The notes below the pieces were generated by a model. That model saw only the letters and a program-made list of their open reading frames with translations. It made no database searches and was not told the DNA's origin. Positions 20,124 through 29,674 of a stretch of DNA of 64,000 bases are shown here, in pieces. Position numbers and translations under genes: made by a program. Each line of letters opens with the position of its first letter. The first letter of the stretch is position 1. The DNA is from Epithemia pelagica (lineage: Eukaryota; Bacillariophyta; Bacillariophyceae; Surirellales; Surirellaceae). Where the stretch lies: the NCBI GenBank assembly GCA_946965045.2, contig OX337232.1, positions 248,001 to 312,000 of the forward strand, in the 5' to 3' direction.

Positions 20124-21448
20124 GAGATTGTTTGTTCCAGCAGAAATGAAGGAAAACTGCGAAACTGTGACCCTGCTGTGGCAGAACTGCTGTTTACCTC
20201 AAAACCTGTTACTGCGCTGTGGCACGCTCCGCTCAGGTGTTGTAGAGTCTGTATAGTCGGTAGAGTCGGTCCAATCTTGTCCATCTCCCGCGAATTGAAC
20301 GTCCATTTTGGATCGACTGTCAAGGTGCTCACGATTCGAAATGCGCACGTTACGTGGAGTGTTCCTCGTATGTCGCACTATAGGAGCGAGTGTTCGTGTT
20401 GGCTTCAGACTTGTTGCCGGACAGATAGATTGTGGCAGGTACTCAATACTACTGGTTCTGCAGCCGTCTTGATTTTCTTCGTGCCGAGGGGTCACCATAG
20501 TCTTGTGGTTCGTTCTGGTGGATTCTGGAGCATGCTCCCTGTCGTTGGATGTACACAATTTGGGTCGGACCTTGAGCGACCAACCAAAAGGGGAACAAAA
20601 GACTAGGAGGCCAAAACCGACGCGTTCTCGACTAGTACCACCCAGTTGGACGATCACCCGAATCTCTTGGCCAACCATGGGAGCATGGCCTCTCGAATCC
20701 GGAGGTCCATTCTTGGTTTTTTCTGACATTCCCCCATTTTTGGTAGCAAGAAAAGGCAAAGCAAGTTCCGGTGTGTTGTCGTCGCGTCATCCTTGAATAT
20801 CGCAAATGCCCCAGGCCACGGGTGATTCCTCACACATAGGTCCCCATTGTAAGATGTAGTTTGTGGAGTTGTCGTATGACGTGTGTGATTGTCGACGTAT
20901 GTGGAGTGGCTGTTTGTAGGAGTGGCGACTGTCACACACCAATGCAAAGCCGACAGCCGATGCAAACCAGACCGAGGGAGGCTTCTTCTCGTCGAACTCG
21001 CTCTCTTGTTGTTGATTGTCTCTCGGGTGCTCTGGTATTCCAATCTACACAACAATCCAGGATGGAGCACTATGTACATGTAATACTACCTAGATAGATG
21101 AAACAGAGCCTTCATCCACAAGCCACAAGCGGCCATGCTCTTCATAAGGTACAATAATTGTTGGCGTGGGTGTTGTTGGCGCTGCTGCCTCTGCGAAGGA
21201 TGGATCGCGCACCGGACGACGTGTCCGGCGTAGAGACTTCTCTGCAGGCGCGCAGTCCCGAGTTCCATCCGCTACCTGCTCTATCCGTACTGGTTTTTCC
21301 CCCACAATGAGAGACCACGTCTGAAGCCAACAACTACTCCTAAAAATCCGAAGTACCGGCTCTCGACATCTTGTGGAGCTTGTACGAAACACGAAACCGC
21401 ATCATTGCCTCCCATTCCAATCGTTCCTTCCCTTGTTGTGGCTTAGTC
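20124..21448. other. Intergenic region and duplicated promoter
   Basis: Up to 20785 it is single copy; a minus-strand open frame of 186 codons (20199-20759) has no recognisable domain. From 20785 it is the duplicate of the phosphatase 5' region: minus strand 20785-20840 still encodes PVAWGICDIQG but then diverges, so it is a dead first-exon relic. Confidence 0.55.
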
Positions 21449-22200
21449 ATGTCGTCTCTTTCTTTGATGACCAAGACGGTGCTTTCGCACGGTCGCAGAC
21501 GAAACCAACGGGTTGCTCTCTGCCCCAAGTTGTCACAGCCAAGGGGAGCGACGACGTTGGTTGGCCGAGGAGGCCGATGGAAATCCACAGCAAGCGATGA
21601 TAAACAAGACCAAGAATTGCGAATCAGTGCAAAAGAATGGAAAGACAAAATCAAGCCCAAATTCGATCCCCTCACGACGGAACTAAAGAACTTTGAGACG
21701 AACTGTGCGACGGCCTTAAAGAACTTTGAAACAAACTTTGAGACGGAATTAAAGAACTTTGAGACGGCCTTCAAGAAGAAGGTGCTTTTGCACGGCCGCA
21801 GAAACCAACGGGCTGCTGTTTTGCCCAAGTTGCCGCCTCCAGCGACGCCAGTTGCTGCTCGTTGTGTAGGCCACCGCCGCCGGTGGAAGTCCACTACAAG
21901 TGGCGGCAAAAAAGACAAGGAATTGCGAATCACAGTCAAAGAATTTGAAGACAAAATGGCGGAACTAGAGAACAAAATCACGACCTGGGCTATTAAGATG
22001 GAGATATCGATGAATAACTTGGATCTCACGATGTACGCGTTGGGCGTAGGCGGACTCATGATTACCCTCTTTTTCGCCTCCTAGATTTACTTGCAGACGC
22101 CTCCGACGACGAGCATTCCCAAGATGCCTAACGTCAAGCCCCGGATTTTAAATGACTACAAGCCCAAGACGACGACACGGCGATTGCAAGAAAGGCCGTG
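20785..22200. repeat. Segmental duplication, copy 2
   Basis: This is the partner of 16798-18150, same orientation, about 4 kb away. It includes a relic of the phosphatase first exon, the promoter region and the intact coiled-coil gene. Confidence 0.85.
21449..22084 (+). CDS. Coiled-coil protein with C-terminal TM, likely mitochondrial
   Basis: The 211-aa protein starts at the ATG matching the one at 17541. The N-terminus (MSSLSLMTKTVLSHGRRRNQR...GGRWKSTASDD) has Arg, Ser and no acidic residues for about 50 positions, typical of a mitochondrial presequence. A heptad-like array of LKNFETxF units follows. Then the leader-like segment recurs internally (LLHGRRNQRAAVLPKL...RRRWKSTTSGG) with LRIT and a second coiled stretch (EFEDKMAELENKITTW), and the chain ends in one transmembrane helix (YALGVGGLMITLFFAS). 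So an internal tandem duplication of the leader/coil module has occurred here but not in the 17.5-kb copy. The layout resembles CCDC90/MCUR1-type inner-membrane proteins; this is inference only. Confidence 0.6.
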   Translation: MSSLSLMTKTVLSHGRRRNQRVALCPKLSQPRGATTLVGRGGRWKSTASDDKQDQELRISAKEWKDKIKPKFDPLTTELKNFETNCATALKNFETNFETELKNFETAFKKKVLLHGRRNQRAAVLPKLPPPATPVAARCVGHRRRWKSTTSGGKKDKELRITVKEFEDKMAELENKITTWAIKMEISMNNLDLTMYALGVGGLMITLFFAS

Positions 22201-22847
22201 CGATGGATTGTAGTAAATCAACACTGTCTTTTAGTATTTTGGTTTTGGTAACGTCTCCGAGGGAACCTTCGCAAAGTCTTGGACAAGTTCCGGAGCCACA
22301 CTATATTTTTCGGCCACGGATTCCGCCGGCATCCTTGGTCGTTTGGCGCTTTCATTCTCGTGTACGTGGCTCGCCCTAGAATATTATTTGGATTGCCATG
22401 GAGTTTCGTCTCTTGTTCTTTGAAACAACTTATTCAATGAGATTATTGGTCGAACGGTTTCCTGACTGTCGGGAGATGGATATATTCTTACTGTTACTAT
22501 ACGTTTACTTTGACTACTCCAATCTCTAGGATTCTACCCGTCTGGTTGCTTCCCTCTTGCATGCGGTACACTCCCACCATTCGGTCGAGCGGGGGTAGGT
22601 GGGCCGCACCACAGCAACAACAACCACAACAACAACAACGAAACCGTGTCACTCTCCCAACTGTGATTGAGTTTTGTGGAATTCCAGTGTTGGCCCCACA
22701 CAATCACCACGGAATGGAATCCGTGAACGACACGGGGGTCGCAACCAGCAGGACGGTTAAGTCGTTTTGGTTCCACACACACATACACACACAAGGCGGT
22801 GCGTTCGTCACCCTTTTGCCCATGGGTGTGGGTCGTCGTTTTTTTGG
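22085..22847. other. Intergenic region
   Basis: No gene is firmly supported. A minus-strand stretch at ~22225-22350 encodes about 35 residues ending KPKY and a stop (possible displaced exon). A CAACAA run lies at ~22612-22640. Confidence 0.45.
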
Positions 22848-24485
22848 TTACAAATTGGACGCTTCCAACCAGGTCAACAATTCGTCAATCGTTTCTTGGG
22901 CCTTGCTATATTGCAATTGATTGCGGGCCACGGCGGGCCCCAAGACATCTTCGGCTCGCGTCGCCACTTGCCACGAGGGCGGGGCCAAGAGGGGTGCGGC
23001 ATGACCGGCATTGGCAATGGTCCGTCGTTGCACTTGAATGTCAATCATGGGTCGTTTCATGCGCACGACTTGACCGGCCGTTGCCAACAAATCGTGCAAT
23101 TCGTCCGATTCGTCCAAACCATCGTCTTGGTATTGCACAATCAAGGTATTGCGAGCCCGGTAGGCGCGACGCGCCGCACTCTGGACTTGAGCCGGCGGCG
23201 GACAAAATTCCGTCGCCCCATCGGCCACTTCTTCGACCAAACTGGGAATTTGTTGCAAGGCTTGCAACAAATCGTACAAGACGGAGGGTGGCAAGCCGGC
23301 TTGGGACAGGGCCACGAGTAGAGGATTTTGTGTCGCGGCCGACACGGCTTCCCGGACCGACGACGATACTTGGACGGTTTGTTGAATCCAGGATTGCGTC
23401 GACGGGGTATCCAAAAACGGTGGAATCAGCAACAACCGGACGGCCTTTTGCAAGAGGGCATCCGGTGGCACTTGTCCACAGACTTGGGCTTGGGCCAATT
23501 CAATCCACGTCGAAATCACCTCGGCGCCGTTGCGCCGCGTCGTCGTGGCATTGCGAGCTGCCACGTAGGTAAAAAAGGGTTGGACCAATTCCTCAAAGAG
23601 CGGCACGGCATCCGTGACTTGAAGGGAATTGTAGGAAATCAAGGCATTGGCCGCGCGGGGTGTATCGGGAAACAAACTGGTAATCAAGACATGGAGCAAG
23701 GCACCGGCCGAATGGCCGACGCCAATCACGGGCAAGGCGCCATAGGTCCGGGCCAAGGGCAAGGCGACTTGTTCGAACCGATCCAAAATGGCATCGCACG
23801 TCTGTAAGCGATCAAAACTCAGGGTAAAGGGCGTGGCGACAATCAAAAAGCCCGCCTCGGCCAAGCCTTCCAACAAATAGCGGTACGTGATATGCGGTGC
23901 CGCGCCCACCAAGGCCCCGCCCAAAAAATGAATCACGGCTCGGGGCGCTCCGTCTTGCAAGGATGGTCGCAAGACGTAATTGCCATGCAATTCTTCCCAA
24001 TTGCCCGGTGGAGTCATGCTCGCTGGTTTGGGCACCATCGAGGAGGACGCGGCGGATGTTGGTTTGGAAGAAGAACTGGGACGAGTGTCGACCGGTTCGT
24101 CCTCCGCAGTGGGTGCATTTTTATTGTTATTGTTGTTGTTACTGGACGTGGGTCGGACCGTTGCCGTGGCACCAGTGACAGCATTGGTGGTCGACACTGT
24201 TCGACTCGTCCATGGTTCCTTCTGGTTGTTCTTTCGTAATGTTGGAGTGGAGGTGGGTGGAGTGGTGGTCGTGGCTTGGAGTGCAAGGAACCGCAGTGTC
24301 CATGGATTCTTCGTGGGTGGTCGACGAACCACGACGAGCCCCAAAGCTTGTGGAGGAACCAGGAGATTCAGTTGCACACACACGACAAGGCATACAAGAA
24401 CCACCCGCAGTAGGCATCCAGGTGCGCTTCGGTTTCGTTGCGTGCTAGTCTTGTAGTTGTTGTCCAGCCGTTGAAACAATGCCAT
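22848..24485 (-). CDS. DUF1350 family alpha/beta hydrolase, plastid-type leader
   Basis: The 545-aa protein starts at MALFQRL (24485); the frame is open for 36 more codons upstream without homology. A hydrophobic signal segment (LLRVVLVCLVVCVQLNLLV) near residues 25-43, followed by a basic Ser/Thr/Asn-rich region, fits the two-part leader of diatom plastid proteins. The conserved part begins at GNWEELHGNYVLRP and includes IHFLGGALVGAAPH (about 187-198), the nucleophile elbow GVGHSAGALLH (GHSAG at 257-261), FPDTPRAANALISYNS, and a late NTLIVQYQDDGLDES with a candidate acid and AGHAAPLL with a candidate histidine. This matches the DUF1350 family of cyanobacteria and chloroplasts. The substrate is not known. 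No intron is needed. Confidence 0.85.
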   Translation of the reverse strand: MALFQRLDNNYKTSTQRNRSAPGCLLRVVLVCLVVCVQLNLLVPPQALGLVVVRRPPTKNPWTLRFLALQATTTTPPTSTPTLRKNNQKEPWTSRTVSTTNAVTGATATVRPTSSNNNNNNKNAPTAEDEPVDTRPSSSSKPTSAASSSMVPKPASMTPPGNWEELHGNYVLRPSLQDGAPRAVIHFLGGALVGAAPHITYRYLLEGLAEAGFLIVATPFTLSFDRLQTCDAILDRFEQVALPLARTYGALPVIGVGHSAGALLHVLITSLFPDTPRAANALISYNSLQVTDAVPLFEELVQPFFTYVAARNATTTRRNGAEVISTWIELAQAQVCGQVPPDALLQKAVRLLLIPPFLDTPSTQSWIQQTVQVSSSVREAVSAATQNPLLVALSQAGLPPSVLYDLLQALQQIPSLVEEVADGATEFCPPPAQVQSAARRAYRARNTLIVQYQDDGLDESDELHDLLATAGQVVRMKRPMIDIQVQRRTIANAGHAAPLLAPPSWQVATRAEDVLGPAVARNQLQYSKAQETIDELLTWLEASNL

Positions 24486-25649
24486 GATACTGTCGTTGGA
24501 CCCAAACCAAAAAAAGCTAGAGTGTGTGTGTGTATGTCCGGATATTCGGTTGTTCCGTTCGTTCGTTCGACCGCGTACTTGTTCTCCCGACAAACGTTGC
24601 CACGCGCAATGAGTGAACCTTCCAAAGACTCTTGTTCTCTGGTGTTGTTTCTCTCGTCTCTCTGCTCAGTGGGAATAGATGCACCAAACAGAGCAAGGAC
24701 AGTGTAAAAGTAAACAAATTAATTAAACACTCGGAATCGAAACGAGATCTGAATCAGCCATGGTTTTGCTGTTCCAACGATTCTTTGGCGGATGGAATGA
24801 CTGACGTGTTGAGCATGTCGTCTGTCCATGGCTCATCCTCTATCTTTGCAATGTGTTGTGCTGCTGGCGTGGGAAAGATCTTCTATTACACCTACTCCTA
24901 GTAGGAGTACCTTCCATGGTCCATGCCCCAGGTATGCTTTCAAACGACAACAAGATGCATACCAAAGTAGGGTGTGCTTGTGTATGGAATATAGAAAAGA
25001 TGTGGCACTCCTATCCTAATACCTACCTAGTAGAGAGTGGCGAACCAAATGTAGATGTGGCTATACCATCGTCATGGCGTCTCGGAAAACGAACGGTATA
25101 CCTTGACCTGCGACACGAGTAGTCCAAGTTCTTGATTCTTGCGCGCAACGAAACACTGCATCCTACCAACAACTAAGGATTCGTGACTGTGGAATTCCAA
25201 AAAGAGGAAGACAACGATGTGGCCCTGTCGTAGAGACGCGAAACAGGAATGTGGTTCTTACTGTCATTGTCATGGCGAATCTCTCCGAAAGCCCCCAACT
25301 ACTATTCTACACGGAGAAGCAAAATTCCAATGGAGTTTGATTTATTTTAGATTGGAAAGCGTGGCTACGACAAGTCCATGGAGAATCTTCCAACTCATGC
25401 TATATCCGTATTGTATACGAGAGAGTCTTTCAAATAGTTTTTTCTGTGTGCTTGATTTACTTTAGTGGTTGAGGTTGCTACGACAATTCATGGGATTGTA
25501 AAAAAATATATATAGATATGAATGAATGAGAATAGAGTAATGTGGAAGACACGGGTTGGTCTCGTCTCGTTTCTTTCTCGTTTACAGGGAACCGACTGTG
25601 TGGGAGGACTGCACCGTCTTTTGGTTTCCGTAAAAGGACCACTTTGTTT
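24486..25649. other. Intergenic region
   Basis: No gene is supported. It contains a 15-nt odd palindrome ACTCCTAGTAGGAGT at 24894-24908, similar to words near several other gene borders. Confidence 0.5.
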
Positions 25650-26192
25650 CTATTGGTAAAACCGGGCTCGGCAGGCACACGGCAATGTCGTCATGCTCGG
25701 GTTGTCGAGGAAGGTCCGGCACTCGGCGTCCATTGTTTCAATCGCTTGAAATTCGGTCAGGAGATCCGCCAAGAGCGTATCGCAGAATTGGGTTTCCAAA
25801 TCCAATTGTCTCGGCAAATCATCTTCAATATTGGTGGTGCGCGGGGGCGTCCCGCAACTCTCCGAGGCGGAAACACAGTGGTAGCCTTTGGAATCACAAT
25901 CGTAGCCGGGATAGGCTGTACTGAGCACGGCCTCCACATTGGCATCGATGCACGCCATTTTGACGGAGCTCGCTCCAATATGTCCCGACGCACCCATGTT
26001 GGTCGTAACGGTTCGTTGACCTTCTTCATACTCGATGCGATTAATCATGGCGGTTCGAAACGCCGTCCCAGTGCAAGCGGAGGGCAAGAAGCATCCCACT
26101 TGCACTTCATTTACGCCCGTGGCACCGACCAAGGCAACGGCCCACAAAAAGGCCAAGGCCATCATTTGAGTGCAGTAGTAGAAGGACATCAT
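25650..26192 (-). CDS. Secreted cysteine-rich protein
   Basis: From the ATG at 26192 the product is 180 aa with a clear signal peptide (MALAFLWAVALVGATG near residues 10-25). The frame is open further upstream to 26345, but the signal peptide fixes the start. The mature part has about 14 cysteines in small groups (VGCFLPSAC, MACID, YDCDSKGYHCVSASESCG, QFCDTL, AECRTF, LPCACRARF), suggesting a disulphide-bonded extracellular or cell-surface protein. I do not recognise the family. A helical acidic segment (LETQFCDTLLADLLTEFQAIE) precedes the C-terminus. No intron is needed. Confidence 0.7.
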   Translation of the reverse strand: MMSFYYCTQMMALAFLWAVALVGATGVNEVQVGCFLPSACTGTAFRTAMINRIEYEEGQRTVTTNMGASGHIGASSVKMACIDANVEAVLSTAYPGYDCDSKGYHCVSASESCGTPPRTTNIEDDLPRQLDLETQFCDTLLADLLTEFQAIETMDAECRTFLDNPSMTTLPCACRARFYQ

Positions 26193-26917
26193 GGTTTCTC
26201 GTTGCTTGCTGAAAGAAGGATGAAGGATAGAGTCGATTACACGCTTTGGCTTGGTAGGAACTGGAGAGTGTGAAAAAATCAAGGAGCGGCACTTTACGAC
26301 CAGAACTCGGTGGCAAACTCGAAGAGAAAGTCCCTCCATGAGCATCTCAAAACTGGTTGGGATGGATACAGAAGTCAGGGTGAATGGTTGGAAGCAAGAT
26401 AGGGCAATTCGATATCATACTCTTCGGTCATTTCGAACATCACCACGATGACTTTGTTGATATGCTCTTTTTTATGCCCACGAAAAACATTTCATGTGAT
26501 GTCCCGTTGGGATCGTTATGGAAGAGTTCTGATATTTCTTGGGCAATTGTTAGAGAGTACCAATCTTTTGGAGGCTGCAATTTTGATGTAGCAAGTGTCC
26601 CAATGCGCTCTCATTTTCCCGTACAGACGCTCAGACTTTCTAGACCCGGGGAACATGTGAAACTCGCTACTCATGCTATCGCAATCGCAACGTAGACGCC
26701 CAGATAGTGCATCTACTAGCTACTGCTACTCAACCGTACTCCTCCAAAAGACTGCTTCGTCCAGCCATTTCTCTATCGAGGAAGGGCTTCCCCATTGCAT
26801 AAGATAAGGAATCACTTGGAAACTACAGTGTTCATTGTTGCCATCGATCCAAGTGTTCGATCATGTCTACGAACCCTGTCCATACCAAGCTTCACTTCTA
26901 CTACTCCAAGTGCTATA
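26193..26917. other. Intergenic region
   Basis: No gene is supported; the plus-strand frame at 26384-26695 lacks recognisable features. Confidence 0.5.
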
Positions 26918-27625
26918 CTACAAGAGCTTTTCCAATTGATCTCGTTGATCATTGAGCGTTTGCAAAATTTCCAACGCCTCGTCCCGATCGACTGCATGTT
27001 GCAGCAAGAGCTCGAGGGGGACATGGTCCAGCGTTTTTTCATGTGTCGCTTGCAAGACCAGTTGCGGTACGGCTTGTTGGGATTGGTAGGCTTGGGCCCA
27101 TCGTTGGGCACACAAACACCATTGATCGCCCTCTTGCAAGCCGGGAAAGGCCCATTGCGGCGCTGGTGTACTCAAATCATTGCCGACGGATTGACTGTAG
27201 TCCAAAAAGGCTTGCGTGACTTGGACACAGACGGTATGACGACCGACATCCGAATCGCCCGTACTGCAATACCCATTGCGATAAAAGCCCGTTCCAATGC
27301 CCGTACCTCGCACATTGGTACAACAGGGCTGCAAGAGAGTTCCCAAGACATTGTACGATTTGGCTTCCGCCTTGGTAGTGGCGGCGGGGAGTGTGTCGTC
27401 GTCGTCATCGTCGTCGTCATCTTCCTCATCATTGTTGGAAGCGGCCCGGTGCCATCTAGATTTTGGCCACTGGGCAATCGTCGTGCGGCGGAACGACAGT
27501 CTTTTCTGTTGGTGGGTTCCTCGAGAACGAATGTCGGTAGGACAAAAGGCGTGGCAGGTGCTCCACTCCACCAAAAACACCATCCAAAACCAGCCGGAGC
27601 AGAATCCAAAAGACCACACCACCAT
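26918..27625 (-). CDS. DUF2237 protein, plastid-targeted form
   Basis: The 235-aa protein starts at MVVWSFG (27625). The leader has a hydrophobic core (FGFCSGWFWMVFLVEW) ending in CHAFCP, which matches the ASAF-AP type cleavage motif of diatom plastid precursors: a small residue, then F, at the cleavage point. An acidic run of nine Asp follows. The conserved domain is the DUF2237 signature: NVLGTLLQPCCTN, GFYRNGYCSTGDSDVGRHTVC, FLDYSQSVGNDLSTP, FPGLQEGDQWCLCAQRW and VLQATHEKTLDHVPLELLL. Bacterial members are about 120 aa and uncharacterised; the invariant cysteines and histidines suggest metal or cofactor binding, but no role is established. Gln-rich and coiled residues end the protein. Confidence 0.88.
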   Translation of the reverse strand: MVVWSFGFCSGWFWMVFLVEWSTCHAFCPTDIRSRGTHQQKRLSFRRTTIAQWPKSRWHRAASNNDEEDDDDDDDDDTLPAATTKAEAKSYNVLGTLLQPCCTNVRGTGIGTGFYRNGYCSTGDSDVGRHTVCVQVTQAFLDYSQSVGNDLSTPAPQWAFPGLQEGDQWCLCAQRWAQAYQSQQAVPQLVLQATHEKTLDHVPLELLLQHAVDRDEALEILQTLNDQRDQLEKLL

Positions 27626-28243
27626 GATTGGTTTCCGAATCGCCTCCTGGTCAAAGATCAACGCAGAAGAAGAAGAATAAGAAGAAGAAGAATCAAGATG
27701 GTGCGTTTGGAAAATGGAATACTCGGTTCGTTCTCGGGCTGGATATTCTTCTTTCGATATGGAGATAGATGATATCTGATGGCTGGTCCAAGGCGTCTCC
27801 ACAGAAAGAGTCTGAAAACGTCATGGTAGATTTTCGCGACTCAAACACCACTCATTCTGGGGGATGACTGGGGGATGTGTGCGTGGTTGCGCGCGGTTTT
27901 GTTCTGTCGCTCCAACCGGGTGAATTCGTTCGTCGACCATGTTCCTTCACAGAACAAACACTCAAGGTCACTCCAGCAGGAATGCACCACAAACGTGTTA
28001 CCATGAGGATCCTCCTCCGAATTCTGATTTCGCGGAAGAACCGACTGAGCACAGGTTGACCAACTTTGCAGTCTCATAAAAAACGAAACTACACTTTTTA
28101 AATTCTGGCAAGGAACTCGTTTGTATCGTCACCTTGAAACACGCACTCTGATTCTATTCTCTTGACTCACTGGAACAATCTCACGTTTGAACTGAACTTG
28201 ACCCTCTCTTTGTCTTCTTCTATTTCACACACCACAATCCAAC
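27626..28243. other. Divergent intergenic region
   Basis: This is the 5' flank of both the DUF2237 gene and the membrane-protein gene at 28244. No other gene is seen. Confidence 0.5.
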
Positions 28244-29674
28244 ATGACCACCACAACGCGTCACTCCAACTCGAGCACCTCTACCTCCTCGCACCAAGAC
28301 CTGCTGGGTCGTTGTTTACTGCCCATATCTACACCTGTATCGTCCATGGACCATGCAACTCACAAGCAAGATACTGCTACTCCACTGTTGGCATCGTCTC
28401 CTATTGCAACGCCCTCCGCTCCCATGTCTTTGGCACTGTGGCAGAATCGAATTGCACCGACAGTCTCGACTCCTACTCCTCCAACTACTTCCACCACTCG
28501 CGAATCGATGAACACCAACCATGACCAACAGCAACAGCAACAGCAACAGCAACGCCACTCGGTGCCATGGTTCCTAATGTTGGGCGATGTCCTCGTGGCA
28601 GCCAGTGTCACGGCGGTCGTGGCACCCAGTTTGACAATCATTGACAAGGCCTTGGTCCAATCGTCGGCGGGAACGCATTCGCCCTGGACCAGTGTCCAAG
28701 AATCCGTCGCTGCCCTGTGGCACCGACCGGGACGCTACTTTGTCAGTCCCACGTTTGGATGGATGTGGTTGGCCTATGCCACGACGTACAGTACCGCCAA
28801 TCTTCTCAAGACACTCACTACAGAGGAAACGACTCGTAGTACGAGACCTACTACAACAACAACAAGACCCAACGAATCACCCGATCAGCAATCCACGACA
28901 GCCACCACCGCCAAAACCAATACAACCGCCAGCAGTGCCAGTCTGGTCTTTGTGGGTACCACCCTGGCCAATTCGACCCTCTCCATGCTCAAGGATCGAG
29001 CCTATGCCCGCATGTTTGCCGCGACCAGCACAAGTACAAGTACAACGCCAATGACGATTCCACGGACCGCCTATGGATTGTGGATGGCCCGCGACTTGAC
29101 CGTGATTGGATCCTCCTTTGTCTTGCCACCGCTCGTGGCACAGCAACTACAGACATACCAGGAGAACCATGTTGCTTCGTCTACTTCTTCTTCGTGGTAT
29201 TTGACACTGGCACAATTGGTGACACCCTTGGCCGCACAAGTCGTGGCGGGACCCTTGCATTACATGGGACTCGACATTGTCCATCATCAACATTCGCAAC
29301 AACAACAATCCTGGAGGGACCGATGGATGCGCTTGCAACCCACCTTGCTCCGTACCGTCATTCCTGCCCGCATGATTCGTATCTTGCCCGGATACAGTCT
29401 GGCGGGAATTTGGAATCAATCCGGTCGACAGGCCTGGCACCAATGGCATGCGACAACAATAGAGGAGGATCCAGCACGCATACAAATGGATCTTTCACGA
29501 ACCAAACGTGCTATAACAACAACAACCTCTCCTTTGAATGCTTCTGCCTCGTCGTCCAACATTCGAGCCTCGACGACGGCGGACCAACAACAACAAAAGA
29601 AAACTGCATGGTGGAGAGTTTCGCCTTCTCTGACCCTAACTGCCCATTCCACACAACTACCACACCGAACTTAA
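28244..29674 (+). CDS. Multi-pass membrane protein, paralogue of 34008
   Basis: The 476-aa protein has a long Ser/Thr/Pro- and Gln-rich N-terminus (CAG run giving nine Gln near residue 95), then a conserved region also found in the gene at 34008: LGDVLVAASVTAVVAPSLTI, ALVQSSAGTHS, SPTFGWMWLAYATTYSTAN, FVGTTLANSTLSMLKDRAYARMF, LWMARDLTVIGSSFVLPP, AQLVTPLAAQVVAGPLHYMG and RMIRILPGYSLAGIWNQSGRQAW. It has about four to five hydrophobic segments with short basic loops. This pattern recalls the eukaryotic predicted mitochondrial membrane proteins annotated as 'sequence orphan' in fungi, but I cannot name the family with certainty. The conserved DRAYARMF and the Arg-rich loop PARMIRILPG are likely functional. 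The start could lie at a downstream Met. Confidence 0.72.
   Translation: MTTTTRHSNSSTSTSSHQDLLGRCLLPISTPVSSMDHATHKQDTATPLLASSPIATPSAPMSLALWQNRIAPTVSTPTPPTTSTTRESMNTNHDQQQQQQQQQRHSVPWFLMLGDVLVAASVTAVVAPSLTIIDKALVQSSAGTHSPWTSVQESVAALWHRPGRYFVSPTFGWMWLAYATTYSTANLLKTLTTEETTRSTRPTTTTTRPNESPDQQSTTATTAKTNTTASSASLVFVGTTLANSTLSMLKDRAYARMFAATSTSTSTTPMTIPRTAYGLWMARDLTVIGSSFVLPPLVAQQLQTYQENHVASSTSSSWYLTLAQLVTPLAAQVVAGPLHYMGLDIVHHQHSQQQQSWRDRWMRLQPTLLRTVIPARMIRILPGYSLAGIWNQSGRQAWHQWHATTIEEDPARIQMDLSRTKRAITTTTSPLNASASSSNIRASTTADQQQQKKTAWWRVSPSLTLTAHSTQLPHRT

Noticed and set aside
20199-20759. 186-codon minus frame upstream of the BTB-like gene
   Set aside because: No recognisable domain, biased composition and overlap with a duplicated border; left as unassigned.
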